Positions 26,208-35,637 of a DNA stretch of 64,000 bases are shown piece after piece; the stretch's first letter is position 1; the number at the start of each line of letters is the position of its first letter. The notes beneath the pieces were generated by a model, which was not told the DNA's origin, made no database searches, and saw only the letters and a program-made list of their open reading frames with translations. The position numbers and the translations under genes are program-made. This DNA comes from an uncultured Clostridium sp. (lineage in GTDB: Bacteria > Bacillota_I > Bacilli_A > RF39 > UBA660), in the NCBI GenBank assembly GCA_905193755.1, contig CAJJPX010000001.1, positions 124,001 to 188,000 on the forward strand, read 5' to 3'.

Positions 26208-29200
26208 TATTCTTCACCCCTTTCGTAAGCATCATCTTGATAGTCATCAAGACCATACTCTTCTTCATATTCAAGATCTTCATCAGTTGGTTCTAAATCT
26301 TCATCCTCATCTTCATCTTGAACATCTTCATAATTAGATTCATCTGTATTATCACTTTCAGTATCTTCTACTTTACTAATTTCTTCGATTGATACTGGAG
26401 TGTCTTCTTTATCTTCATCATCTTCAAGTTCTTTAACATCTTTTAGTGATCCATCTTTATTAACTATTTGAATATCTAAACCTAATGCTTGGAATTCTTT
26501 AATTAATACTCTAAATGATTCAGGAACACCTGGTGTTGGGATTGGTTTACCTTTAACTAATGCTTCATATACTCTAACTCTTCCAACTACATCATCTGAT
26601 TTAATTGTAAGAACTTCTTGTAAGATATGAGCAGCACCATAAGCATATAATGCCCAAACTTCCATTTCTCCGAATCTTTGACCACCAAATTGAGCTTTAC
26701 CACCTAAAGGTTGTTGTGTAACCATACTATAAGGTCCTGTAGCACGAGCATGAATCTTATCATCAACCATGTGTACAAGTCTTATCATGTACATAACACC
26801 AACAGATACTCTCTTATCGAATCTTTCACCAGTACGTCCATCATATAACCAAGTCTTATAGTCAGGGTCAAGTCCAGCTTCTGCTACTTCTTCTTGAATA
26901 TCTTTTTCAGTAGCACTATCGAATATTGGTGTAGCATAATGAACACCTAATTTCTTACCAGCCATACCTAAGTGTAACTCTAAGATTTGTCCTAAGTTCA
27001 TACGAGAAGGAACACCTAATGGGTTTAAGATTACATCTACTGGAGTACCATCTGGTAAATATGGCATATCTTCTGAAGGAAGAATTAATGAACAAACACC
27101 TTTATTTCCGTGACGTCCAGCCATCTTATCTCCAACTTGAATCTTTCTCTTCTTAACTATATATACACGAACTACTTTTGAAACTCCAGCAGGAAGTTCA
27201 TCAGAGTTTTCTTTAGTGAATATTTGTACATCATGTACAATTCCTGAACATCCATGACTAACACGAAGTGATGTATCACGAACTTCACGAGTCTTTTCAC
27301 CAAATATTGCATGTAATAATTTTTCTTCACTTGATAATTCTTGCATTCCTTTAGGAGTAACTTTACCAACAAGAATATCATTTTCTTTTATTTCAGTACC
27401 AATTCTTACTATACCATTTTCATCTAAATTCTTACGAGCATCTTCACTAATATTTGGAATATCTCTTGTGAATTCTTCTGGTCCAAGTTTAGTATCACGG
27501 CACTCTATTTCTTTCATTTCAATGTGAATTGATGTAAGAACATCATCACGAACTATTCTTTCATTTAAAATAACTGCATCTTCATAGTTATAACCATTAT
27601 AAGTCATGAATGCTACAACTAAGTTTTTACCTAAACCAATTTCTCCTTTATCAGTAGAAGGTCCATCAGCAATTATTTCTCCTTTATGAACTTGTTCACC
27701 TTTCTTAACAATTGGTCTTTGATTATAACAAGTTTCATTATTACTTCTTTGATAACTAACTAGTTCATAAGTATGTTTTTCTTCTAAACCTTTAACTATA
27801 ATCTTTTTAGCATCAACGTATTCTACTACACCATCTAAGTCACATACTACTGAGCAACCAGAATCACGAGCTATAGCAGCTTCTACTCCAGTTCCTACAA
27901 TAGGAGCTTCTGTAATCATTAGTGGTACAGCTTGTCTTTGCATGTTTGCACCCATTAGTGTACGGTTAGCATCATCATGTTCCATAAATGGAATCATACT
28001 TGTTGTAACAGATACAATTTGTGATGGTGAAACATCTATATAATCTACCTTCTCACGAGGAACGATCATATTATCTTTATTATATCTAACCGGAACTGTT
28101 TCAGAACTTATATATCCATTATCATCAACATCAATTGTTGCTTGACTAATGTAATAATCTTCTTCTTCATCAGCAGTCATATATACTATTTCATCAGTTA
28201 TTTTATTATCAATAACTTTTCTATATGGAGTCATTATAAATCCATATTCATTAATTCTAGCATAACTAGCAAGTGATGTAATAAGTCCAATGTTTTGACC
28301 TTCTGGAGTCTCGATAGGACAAATTCTACCATAGTGAGATGGGTTAACATCACGAACTTCCATACCAGCTCTATCTCTTGATAAACCACCTGGACCTAAA
28401 GCACTAAGTCTACGTTTATCATTTAATTCTGATAATGGGTTTATTTGATCCATAAATTTAGAAAGTTGACTGCTACCAAAGAATTCTTTTAAAGAAGCAG
28501 TAACTGGTCTAATATTAATTAATGATTTTGGAGTAACAGCATCAATCTCTTGAGTAGACATCTTATCTCTAATTTGTCTTTCCATACGTGCTATACCAAT
28601 TCTAAATTGATTTTGAATTAATTCTCCAACTTGTCTTACACGTCTATTTCCTAAGTGATCTATTTCATCATACTTACCAACACCATATAATAAACATATA
28701 TAATATGAAAGTGATGCATAAACATCAGATATAGTTAATCTCTTAGTATCAATAGTTTGATCATTACCTATAATCTTAATAACTTTTTCATCTTCATCAT
28801 TAGAATATACAAGAACTTCTTGAATCTTATTGTATGTATCTAATTCTTCATTAATAGTTACTTCTTTTACTCCATATCCATTTTCAAAATATGGTTTGAT
28901 AGTCTCAAGAATATCTTTAGTAATTAATGTTCCTTTTTTAACAATAACTTCTCCATCTATTTCAATATCTTGAGCTATTTTAGCATTAAGAAGTCTATCT
29001 AATACATTAAGTTTCTTATTGAATTTATATCTACCAACTTTACCTAAATCATATCTAAATTTATCAAAGAATCTAACAATTAATTGGTTTTTAGCTGAAT
29101 CTAATGTAGCTGGTTCACCTGGTCTTAATTTTTCATAAATTTCAATTAATGCTTCATCAGTATTCTTAGTAGAATCTTTTTCTAAAGTATTAATTAAATA

Positions 29201-29845
29201 TTCATCTTGACCAAACAATTCTAATATTTCATCGTCGCTTGAAAGACCTAAAGCTCTTAATAATGTAGTAACAGGAACTTTACGAGTTCTATCTATTCTT
29301 ACATATAAGATTCCTCTAGCATCAAGTTCATATTCAAGCCAAGTACCTTTATTAGGTCTAACTTCACTTGTAATGATATTTCTACCACTCTTATCTACTT
29401 CATTCTTGTAATAACAAGATGGTCCCATAACAAGTTGTGAGTTGATAACTCTCTCTGCTCCATTAATTATGAATGAACCAGTATCAGTCATTAAAGGCAT
29501 ATCACCTAAGAATACTTCTTGTTCCTTAACTTCACCAGTCTCATTAATAAATAATCTAGCTTTCACTTTTAAAGGTGCAGAATATGTAACTTTTCTTTCA
29601 CGACTCTCTTTAACAGAATATTTAGGCTCATCAAAATAATAATCACCAAATTCTAATGATAATGAACCAGAAAAACTTTCAACAGGAAAAATATCTTCAA
29701 ATACTTCCTTGATTCCTTCCTTTAAAAATAAGTCAAATGAACTTTTCTGAATTTCTAACAAATTAGAAAGTCCTAGCGTACTACGCTTTGTTGAGAAACT
29801 TCTTCTTTCTCTATGGTCACCAAATTTTACTGTTTTGTATGCCAC
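26207..29845 (-). CDS. rpoB: RNA polymerase beta subunit
   Basis: A 1212-residue beta subunit with all usual regions (GSSQLSKFMDQ; ALGPGGLSRDRAGMEVRDV; GRHGNKGV; QPLGGKAQFGGQRFGEME). The C-terminus has a long Asp/Glu-rich tail (about residues 1150-1212), as in several Firmicutes. In the rifamycin-binding region the sequence is NPLSELNDKRRLSALG: Asp476 stands where E. coli has His526, while the residues matching Asp516 and Ser531 are unchanged. The gene has its own promoter (29917-29946) downstream of ybxB. Confidence 0.98.
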   Translation of the reverse strand: MAYKTVKFGDHRERRSFSTKRSTLGLSNLLEIQKSSFDLFLKEGIKEVFEDIFPVESFSGSLSLEFGDYYFDEPKYSVKESRERKVTYSAPLKVKARLFINETGEVKEQEVFLGDMPLMTDTGSFIINGAERVINSQLVMGPSCYYKNEVDKSGRNIITSEVRPNKGTWLEYELDARGILYVRIDRTRKVPVTTLLRALGLSSDDEILELFGQDEYLINTLEKDSTKNTDEALIEIYEKLRPGEPATLDSAKNQLIVRFFDKFRYDLGKVGRYKFNKKLNVLDRLLNAKIAQDIEIDGEVIVKKGTLITKDILETIKPYFENGYGVKEVTINEELDTYNKIQEVLVYSNDEDEKVIKIIGNDQTIDTKRLTISDVYASLSYYICLLYGVGKYDEIDHLGNRRVRQVGELIQNQFRIGIARMERQIRDKMSTQEIDAVTPKSLINIRPVTASLKEFFGSSQLSKFMDQINPLSELNDKRRLSALGPGGLSRDRAGMEVRDVNPSHYGRICPIETPEGQNIGLITSLASYARINEYGFIMTPYRKVIDNKITDEIVYMTADEEEDYYISQATIDVDDNGYISSETVPVRYNKDNMIVPREKVDYIDVSPSQIVSVTTSMIPFMEHDDANRTLMGANMQRQAVPLMITEAPIVGTGVEAAIARDSGCSVVCDLDGVVEYVDAKKIIVKGLEEKHTYELVSYQRSNNETCYNQRPIVKKGEQVHKGEIIADGPSTDKGEIGLGKNLVVAFMTYNGYNYEDAVILNERIVRDDVLTSIHIEMKEIECRDTKLGPEEFTRDIPNISEDARKNLDENGIVRIGTEIKENDILVGKVTPKGMQELSSEEKLLHAIFGEKTREVRDTSLRVSHGCSGIVHDVQIFTKENSDELPAGVSKVVRVYIVKKRKIQVGDKMAGRHGNKGVCSLILPSEDMPYLPDGTPVDVILNPLGVPSRMNLGQILELHLGMAGKKLGVHYATPIFDSATEKDIQEEVAEAGLDPDYKTWLYDGRTGERFDKRVSVGVMYMIRLVHMVDDKIHARATGPYSMVTQQPLGGKAQFGGQRFGEMEVWALYAYGAAHILQEVLTIKSDDVVGRVRVYEALVKGKPIPTPGVPESFRVLIKEFQALGLDIQIVNKDGSLKDVKELEDDEDKEDTPVSIEEISKVEDTESDNTDESNYEDVQDEDEDEDLEPTDEDLEYEEEYGLDDYQDDAYERGEE

Positions 29846-29916
29846 TTTTTCACCCCAATCCTAAATTTTTAAAGAACACAAATTTTAAAAATAAAACAAA
29901 TGTACTGCAATATAAA

Positions 29917-29946
29917 ATTTTACCACACTCTATTTCAATAAGTCAA
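29917..29946 (-). promoter_or_regulatory. rpoBC promoter
   Basis: Minus strand: -35 TTGACT (29941-29946), 18-bp spacer ending TGG (extended -10), -10 TAAAAT (29917-29922). It lies between ybxB and rpoB. Confidence 0.6.
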
Positions 29947-29980
29947 TTACTTTTTATGAAAAATGTCAAGCAATTTTATA

Positions 29981-30568
29981 TTATTTTACTTTAAATATAA
30001 AGTATCCTTTATCTTTGTTTATTATTTCTACTTTTCTTTGCTCTTCAAGAATCTTCTTTATTGATAAAGCACCTTGATCCTTACGCATAACGAAATATAA
30101 TGTTCCGTCTACATCTAAATGATCAAAAGCACCTTCTAATATTTCTAATAATTTATTTTTACCTACTCTAATTGGTGGATTAGTAATGATTACATTGTAT
30201 TTATTTTTAATATTTTGATATGCATCACTTATAAATGCACTTCCATCAAACTTAGGATAACGTTTAATATTTCTATTTGCTAAATGTAAAGCTCTTTTAT
30301 TAACATCAATCATATCTACATATGAATCTGTAAGAACACTTATTACTATTCCTATAAATCCATAACCACAGCCAACATCTAACACATTTGCGTTAGTTAT
30401 ATTTTCTTTTAGATATGTTTCTAATAATAATTTGCTCCCATAATCGACATTCTTTTTACTAAACACACCATTATCGCTATAAAACGTGAAAAAAGAAGAA
30501 TCATATTTATAACTTAATTCTCTAATTTCACTCTTTAAGTTCATATCATTTTCAAAATAATGACTCAT
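29981..30568 (-). CDS. ybxB: RsmC-like class I methyltransferase (YbxB)
   Basis: A 195-residue SAM-dependent methyltransferase. The SAM-binding motif is NVLDVGCGYGFIGI, the acidic strand end is VDMIDVNKRAL, and the catalytic NPPIR motif indicates N-methylation of a guanine, as in RsmC/YbxB rRNA methyltransferases. Its place between rplL and rpoB is the same as ybxB in Bacillus subtilis. The rRNA position modified is inferred from the family. Confidence 0.88.
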   Translation of the reverse strand: MSHYFENDMNLKSEIRELSYKYDSSFFTFYSDNGVFSKKNVDYGSKLLLETYLKENITNANVLDVGCGYGFIGIVISVLTDSYVDMIDVNKRALHLANRNIKRYPKFDGSAFISDAYQNIKNKYNVIITNPPIRVGKNKLLEILEGAFDHLDVDGTLYFVMRKDQGALSIKKILEEQRKVEIINKDKGYFIFKVK

Positions 30569-30625
30569 ATAATTCTCCTTCTCTTATATACGCAAAAAAG
30601 CCTTTATACAAGGCTCATAGTTAAA

Positions 30626-30997
30626 TTAAGCTAATTCTACAGTAGCGCCAGCTTCTTCTAATTTAGCTTTTAATTCTTCAGCTTCACTAGCAGGAATTCC
30701 TTCTTTAACATTTCCACCAGCATCAGCGATATCTTTAGCTTCTTTAAGACCTAATCCAGTAACTTCTCTAATTACTTTAATAACTTGTAATTTTTGAGCA
30801 CCAGCAGCTTTTAATACTACAGTCTTAACTCCACTTCCTGCATTGTCCTCTTGAGCCTCAGCTGGAGCAGCAGCAACAGCAACAGCACTAGGATCAACAC
30901 CAAATTCTTCTTTCATCATATCAACTAATTCTTTAACTTCAAGAATAGTTTTTTCTTTTAAAGCTTCAATAATATCTTTGTTTTCAATCTTTGCCAT
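30626..30997 (-). CDS. rplL: Ribosomal protein L7/L12
   Basis: 123 residues: an N-terminal dimerisation domain, an Ala/Glu hinge (VAAAPAEAQ) and the conserved C-terminal domain (KLQVIKVIREVTGLGLKEAKD) that recruits translation GTPases. It follows rplJ by one base in the normal operon order and is controlled by the L10 leader. Confidence 0.98.
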   Translation of the reverse strand: MAKIENKDIIEALKEKTILEVKELVDMMKEEFGVDPSAVAVAAAPAEAQEDNAGSGVKTVVLKAAGAQKLQVIKVIREVTGLGLKEAKDIADAGGNVKEGIPASEAEELKAKLEEAGATVELA

Positions 30998-30998
30998 A

Positions 30999-31502
30999 TT
31001 AATTATTTCCTCCTTCTTCTAACTTTTCAGCATATAGATTTAATCCAATACTTAAATTTCTTACATGTTCCATTAAGCCACCAGCAAACATTGTAAGTAA
31101 TCCTTCCATACTTGGAATAGTTGCATATTCAGCAATAACTTTGCTATCAGCAATTTCTGAATCAATATATCCTACTCTAACTTCTAGAGCTGGATGTTCT
31201 TTAGCAAACTTACTAACAACCTTGATTGGTTCAATAATAGAATCAGCAAAAAGATAAGCATTAGGTCCTTCCATGTAATCATTTAATTTAATATTCTTTT
31301 TAGTTAACGCTAAATTCATAAGAGTATTTTTATAAATTTTTACATCAGAATTAACTTCTTTCAAACTTCTTCTTAACTCTGCAAATTCACTAACTGTTAA
31401 ACCTTGATAATTTAATAACAAGAATGTTTTAGAATTATCTAATTTTTCAGTTATTTCTTTTACAACAGCTTCTTTTTGTTTAAGAATCTCTTTACTTGCC
31501 AT
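30999..31502 (-). CDS. rplJ: Ribosomal protein L10
   Basis: 167 residues of the stalk-base protein that holds the L7/L12 dimers. Typical segments are TFLLLNYQGLTVSEFAELR and KIYKNTLMNLAL. ATG 31502 is chosen because AAAGGAG lies 6 bases upstream; the ATG at 31517 would remove that site. The operon is preceded by an L10 leader with a terminator-like hairpin. The rplK-rplA genes often found upstream are not here. Confidence 0.97.
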   Translation of the reverse strand: MASKEILKQKEAVVKEITEKLDNSKTFLLLNYQGLTVSEFAELRRSLKEVNSDVKIYKNTLMNLALTKKNIKLNDYMEGPNAYLFADSIIEPIKVVSKFAKEHPALEVRVGYIDSEIADSKVIAEYATIPSMEGLLTMFAGGLMEHVRNLSIGLNLYAEKLEEGGNN

Positions 31503-31525
31503 ATAGTCTCCTTTCATAAATTAAA

Positions 31526-31625
31526 AAGTTTCCTCATGACAAGGAAACTTGTAATAATCGTCATTATTAATGTTTCCTCGGTAAGATTTACGCATCAAGC
31601 ACTTACTGTCTTTGGTCACTTCACG
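31526..31625 (-). ncRNA. L10 leader (ribosomal protein autoregulatory RNA) with attenuator hairpin
   Basis: The minus-strand leader contains the conserved core (GTGAAGTGACC, then GACAGTAAGTGCTTGATGCG, then TCTTACCGAGG) of the Firmicute L10 leader. It ends with a hairpin of arms AAGTTTCC (31526-31533) and GGAAACTT (31543-31550) followed by a T-run. Binding of L10-(L12)4 is known to favour termination in this RNA family. Confidence 0.85.
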
Positions 31626-31631
31626 AATTAG

Positions 31632-31660
31632 ATTATACAATATTATTTTCTTAATGTAAA
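31632..31660 (-). promoter_or_regulatory. rplJL promoter
   Basis: Minus strand: -35 TTTACA (31655-31660), exact 17-bp spacer, -10 TATAAT (31632-31637). It is among the best matches to the SigA consensus in the window. Confidence 0.85.
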
Positions 31661-31697
31661 GTATTTTTTTAAAAAAAGCAAAAGAAAGTAAATTACT

Positions 31698-33071
31698 TTA
31701 CTTTCTAGCTATTATTACTTCTATCTTAGTAGTTCTAGATGAATAAGATAGTTTTAAGTCACTACCAGTTACCATTACTGGAACTTCATAAGTACCTGGT
31801 TCTAAATCTGATAAGTCAACGTATGCCTTAATATCTTTAGAATCTAATTTATCAAGTACTGATTTAACACCTTTAACTACTACATTTACTTTAGTATCAC
31901 TAGCGTTCTTAGCAAGTGGTTTATATTTAGTTGTATCTAAGTGTTCAAATACTATTGGAATATCTTTAAATTCTTTAGATGTCTCACCTTCCATCTTAAC
32001 TTTAATAGTTACCGCTGTATCAGACATTGATCTAACTCCAGTAGGCTTAACTATAGTTTCTTGGAAAGTCTTATCTTTACTTAATCCATTTACATCTATT
32101 TCAACTTCAATTTCACTTATTTCTTTAAGTACATCTTCTTCACCATATAATGTAATATTATTAACATTTGATGTTATTGAACTAATAGCACTACCACTAG
32201 CAACATCTCCGACTGGAACAATTTTAACTGGAACAGTCTTACTTGGACTAGATATCTCAACAGTAGCAGTAATAGTACCAGGAACTATTTCTATATCTTT
32301 AATTTCAGTACCTTTTTCATCATAAGCTATCAACTTAACATTTTCTAAAGTATAAGTTCCAGCACTACTAGCATTTAATGCATTAACATCAACTAAAGCT
32401 TTAACACTAGCAACCTTCTCTAATTTCTCTTTATATGATTTAATAATTACTTCATCTCTATCAAGCTTAATAGAACTAATTACTAAAGTACTACCAAGTT
32501 TATCTTTATTTAATACATCAGTTGTAACTGTACGAGAAGCACTAACTTTAGGATATATAACAATTGTTGCTCTTGAAGGGTCTATTTTATAATCTAATTT
32601 TTTAATTGGATTGTTATATTTAATATTAACTTTATGAGTACCAGCAGATAATCCGGTTAAATCTAAACTTAATTTATGATCTCCTAACTGTTCTGCTAAA
32701 TATAAATCACTCTTTCTACCCATAAGCACTATATCAGCAGTTTCAGGAATACCTTCAACTACATAAGCTTCTTCATTGTATTCAGCAACTACTGGTTGAT
32801 TAGATAAAACTATTGCTTCAGTTTCAACTAAATTTATTACTTTTCTATCTACTGCAAAGAACATTGCAAATGCACATATAAGTGACACATATATTAACGT
32901 ATTAGGTTTATTTAAAAATTTCTCCAAGTTTCCATTTCTATTACTAAGTTTATCGCTTATATAGTAAACTGCCTTAGATAAAGGAGTTACAAGTAATACA
33001 TCTATAATTCTATATAATACTTTAAATATTCTAGTGAAGAATTTTCCTATTTTCTTAAATATTTTTTTCAT
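31698..33071 (-). CDS. cdaR: CdaR (YbbR-domain regulator of CdaA)
   Basis: A 457-residue membrane-anchored protein: one transmembrane helix after a basic cytoplasmic segment (residues 1-55), then a series of YbbR repeats outside the cell. CdaR binds and modulates the diadenylate cyclase CdaA. The start at 33071 follows AAGGTG, which lies within the end of cdaA; the ATG at 33107 has no ribosome site. The usual third gene, glmM, does not follow. Confidence 0.92.
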   Translation of the reverse strand: MKKIFKKIGKFFTRIFKVLYRIIDVLLVTPLSKAVYYISDKLSNRNGNLEKFLNKPNTLIYVSLICAFAMFFAVDRKVINLVETEAIVLSNQPVVAEYNEEAYVVEGIPETADIVLMGRKSDLYLAEQLGDHKLSLDLTGLSAGTHKVNIKYNNPIKKLDYKIDPSRATIVIYPKVSASRTVTTDVLNKDKLGSTLVISSIKLDRDEVIIKSYKEKLEKVASVKALVDVNALNASSAGTYTLENVKLIAYDEKGTEIKDIEIVPGTITATVEISSPSKTVPVKIVPVGDVASGSAISSITSNVNNITLYGEEDVLKEISEIEVEIDVNGLSKDKTFQETIVKPTGVRSMSDTAVTIKVKMEGETSKEFKDIPIVFEHLDTTKYKPLAKNASDTKVNVVVKGVKSVLDKLDSKDIKAYVDLSDLEPGTYEVPVMVTGSDLKLSYSSRTTKIEVIIARK

Positions 33072-33885
33072 TATCTTCACCTTCACTTTCTGTTGTATCA
33101 GCTTCATAGAATGTCTCTTTCTTAGGTTGTAATTCTTCTAATAATAACATTCTAGCGTCATCTAAAGATAAATTATAATTTAAGTCACTTGATATAGCAA
33201 TTGATATTCTACCAGTTTCTTCACTAACTATTACTGAAATACAATCTGATATTTCACTAATTCCAAGAGCAGCTCTATGACGAGTACCAAGTCTCTTTGA
33301 TATATTAGGATTTGAACTAGTTGGGAACACACTACCAGCACAAGTTATCTTATCACCTTGAATTATAACGCCACCATCATGAAGTGGATTATTTTTCCAG
33401 AATATTGATATTAATAACTCACTTGTTATATCAGCATACAACTTAGTAGCCGGTTCTATATATTGAGCTAAACTATAGTCTCTTTCTATTACTATTAAAG
33501 CACCAATCTTATTCTTCTTTAAATAATCAAGTGCATTTATAATCTCATATACAACCTTTTCTCTCTCATCAACAGTTAAAGTCTTATGTCTACCAAGCAA
33601 TTGACTTCTACCAATACTTTCAAGAGCATTTCTAATCTCAGGTTGAAATATAATTATCAAAGCAAGAGGTCCCCAAGATATAACATATTCTAATATTATA
33701 CCTACTGTATTTAAATCTAAAAAGTCACTCAATAACTTCAATAATACTATTATTAGAACACCTTTAAATATTAATGTTAATTTAAAATTATTTCTAGAAT
33801 ATTTAAGCAACTCATAAAACATAAACCATACTATGGCAATATCCAATATTTTAGCAGCTAATTTTAATATTGTTGTATATATCAT
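33055..33885 (-). CDS. cdaA: Diadenylate cyclase CdaA
   Basis: A 276-residue membrane enzyme that makes c-di-AMP from two ATP. Three N-terminal transmembrane helices are followed by the DAC domain with LHDGGVII (the DGA motif, here DGG) and GTRHRAALG (the RHR motif). c-di-AMP controls potassium and osmotic balance in Firmicutes. GGAGG lies upstream of the ATG. It overlaps cdaR, so both are made together. A promoter lies at 33912-33940. Confidence 0.95.
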   Translation of the reverse strand: MIYTTILKLAAKILDIAIVWFMFYELLKYSRNNFKLTLIFKGVLIIVLLKLLSDFLDLNTVGIILEYVISWGPLALIIIFQPEIRNALESIGRSQLLGRHKTLTVDEREKVVYEIINALDYLKKNKIGALIVIERDYSLAQYIEPATKLYADITSELLISIFWKNNPLHDGGVIIQGDKITCAGSVFPTSSNPNISKRLGTRHRAALGISEISDCISVIVSEETGRISIAISSDLNYNLSLDDARMLLLEELQPKKETFYEADTTESEGEDNEKNI

Positions 33886-33911
33886 TTTTATATACCTCCA
33901 TCTATTAAAAT

Positions 33912-33940
33912 ATTATACACTAATTATTAATCTATTTCCA
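33912..33940 (-). promoter_or_regulatory. cdaAR promoter
   Basis: Minus strand: -35 TGGAAA (33935-33940, 4 of 6), 17-bp spacer, -10 TATAAT (33912-33917). Confidence 0.55.
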
Positions 33941-34001
33941 TATATTTAAAATATGTTTACAAAATAAAAACATTTATTATTCTTTATGATAAAATATAAC
34001 T

Positions 34002-34526
34002 ATGAATAAAAACGAATTAAGAAAAAAATACAAATTAATAAGAAAAAATATATCAAATAAAAAAGAACAGGATAACCTTATCTATAATAAGATAATAAAA
34101 AATAAACATATATTAAATTGTTCTACTCTTTTGCTATATGTATCTTTTAATTCTGAAGTTGACACTCTAAAAATAATAGAATATTTCTTAAATAATAAAA
34201 GAATAGCTGTTCCAAAAATAGAAAACAATATAATAAACTTCTACTACATAAATTCTTTAAATGATTTAAAAGTTGGTTTATTTGGTATATTAGAACCAAC
34301 TACACAAGAAAAAGTAAATAATTATGAAAATACTACTTGCATAGTACCAGGAATATGTTTTGACAAAAATAATTATAGAATTGGATATGGAAAAGGTTTT
34401 TATGATAAATTTTTATCAAATAAAAATATTTATACTATAGGTATTTGTTACAAAGAAACTTTGATAAATAAAATACCAATAGATAAATATGATATTTCTC
34501 TTAATGAAATAATAAGTACAAAATAA
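34002..34526 (+). CDS. 5-formyltetrahydrofolate cyclo-ligase
   Basis: A 174-residue enzyme of the YgfA/MTHFS family, which converts 5-formyl-THF to 5,10-methenyl-THF using ATP. The conserved LRKKYKLIRKNI start, the central VSFNSEVDT and the C-terminal signature RIGYGKGFYDKFL are present. The length is normal. No ribosome site is visible; a -10-like TATGAT lies only 12 bases before the ATG, so the message may be nearly leaderless. It is the only plus-strand gene in this stretch. Confidence 0.92.
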   Translation: MNKNELRKKYKLIRKNISNKKEQDNLIYNKIIKNKHILNCSTLLLYVSFNSEVDTLKIIEYFLNNKRIAVPKIENNIINFYYINSLNDLKVGLFGILEPTTQEKVNNYENTTCIVPGICFDKNNYRIGYGKGFYDKFLSNKNIYTIGICYKETLINKIPIDKYDISLNEIISTK

Positions 34527-34529
34527 ATA

Positions 34530-34560
34530 TAAAAAAAAGCAACATATCAATAGTTGCTCA
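34530..34560 (-). terminator. spoVS terminator
   Basis: Arms AGCAAC (34538-34543) and GTTGCT (34553-34558), with eight T on the minus strand. It also separates spoVS from the convergent folate gene. Confidence 0.65.
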
Positions 34561-34830
34561 TTTATTTTGTACTAATAGTTTAATTGCTGTTTTCTCTTTA
34601 CCATCTATTATTACATCATAGAAAGCAGGAGTACATATTAAATTCATACCAAGTGGTGCAACAAAACCTCTAGCAATAGAAATTGCCTTAATAGCTTGAT
34701 TCACTGCTCCTGCTCCTACAGTTTGTATTTCTACATCTGTACAACCTTCTCTAAATGAATTCGCAATACTTCCCGCAACTTTTTGAGAAATACTTTTACT
34801 TGAAACTTTTATTATATCCATTTCTTTCAC
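34558..34830 (-). CDS. spoVS: Stage V sporulation protein S
   Basis: 90 residues, close to the 86-residue family norm and well conserved (IKVSSKSISQKVAGSIAN; VGAGAVNQAIKAISIARGF). SpoVS is an Alba-like small protein needed for efficient sporulation in Bacillus, but it also occurs in non-sporulating bacteria, so it is supporting rather than decisive evidence for sporulation. It has its own terminator. Confidence 0.95.
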   Translation of the reverse strand: MKEMDIIKVSSKSISQKVAGSIANSFREGCTDVEIQTVGAGAVNQAIKAISIARGFVAPLGMNLICTPAFYDVIIDGKEKTAIKLLVQNK

Positions 34831-34873
34831 CTCAATAATTTATATGTTTTAAAACAAAAAAAATACTAAAGAT

Positions 34874-35548
34874 TTATTCTTTAATATTCTTTTTAATTTT
34901 TTTTCTTTTAATTTCCTTTAAAACAATTTTCTTTTTCTTATTATCTTTCTTATCTTCAATACCACATATACAACATAATTTTTTATCTAATTTAGGATTC
35001 TTGATTAAAACCATAAATAAAATTTCTAATAGATTAATTAACCCAAACGAAATAAAATAATAACCTAATATAAGACTAGCAGCAGCATATCTAGTAATTA
35101 ATGGATCTAATGCTAAAATACCAATTAATACTATTAATATTGTACTAATCATTTTAGGATAAAAATTAATATCTTTTCTTTTTGCTAGTTTAGACACATG
35201 ATAAAGTTTATTTAATACAATAGATATTGAATATATAATTATAGAACAGCTCATTATAAGTGAATCGTTACCATAAAATTGATTAGTTAATACATAAGTA
35301 GCAACCATAACATTTATTAAAGCAAAAAATAAATATTCATAATCATCAACTCTTCTATTTAAGAAATATGCAACAATTGAAAAGAATCCAAACATAAAAA
35401 ATAATACTGGAGCATACTCAATAGGATTTAACATATTAACTTCTGGAAAATCAATTAAAATATATCCAATTGCAGCATAAATTGTATACAACATTATATC
35501 AATACCTAAAAAAACTTTTTCAGATTCTTTAATAATTATCTTTTTCAT
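34874..35548 (-). CDS. Integral membrane protein of unknown function
   Basis: A 224-residue protein with about six transmembrane helices, then a CCICG motif and a very basic tail (KIVLKEIKRKKIKKN). The paired-helix pattern resembles DUF308/HdeD-type membrane proteins, but I cannot assign it. It lies between spoVS and the AI-2E transporter gene on the same strand. Confidence 0.55.
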   Translation of the reverse strand: MKKIIIKESEKVFLGIDIMLYTIYAAIGYILIDFPEVNMLNPIEYAPVLFFMFGFFSIVAYFLNRRVDDYEYLFFALINVMVATYVLTNQFYGNDSLIMSCSIIIYSISIVLNKLYHVSKLAKRKDINFYPKMISTILIVLIGILALDPLITRYAAASLILGYYFISFGLINLLEILFMVLIKNPKLDKKLCCICGIEDKKDNKKKKIVLKEIKRKKIKKNIKE

Positions 35549-35604
35549 AATACACCTACTTATTCTAAAATAATTCTATATCATTTAAAGACACATGTCA
35601 ATCC

Positions 35605-35637
35605 AGAAAAAAAGAATAGACTTTTTTCTATTCTTCA
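35605..35637 (-). terminator. AI-2E transporter gene terminator
   Basis: Arms AAGAATAGA (35612-35620) and TCTATTCTT (35627-35635), with a T-rich run on the minus strand. The hairpin overlaps the stop codon. Confidence 0.75.
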
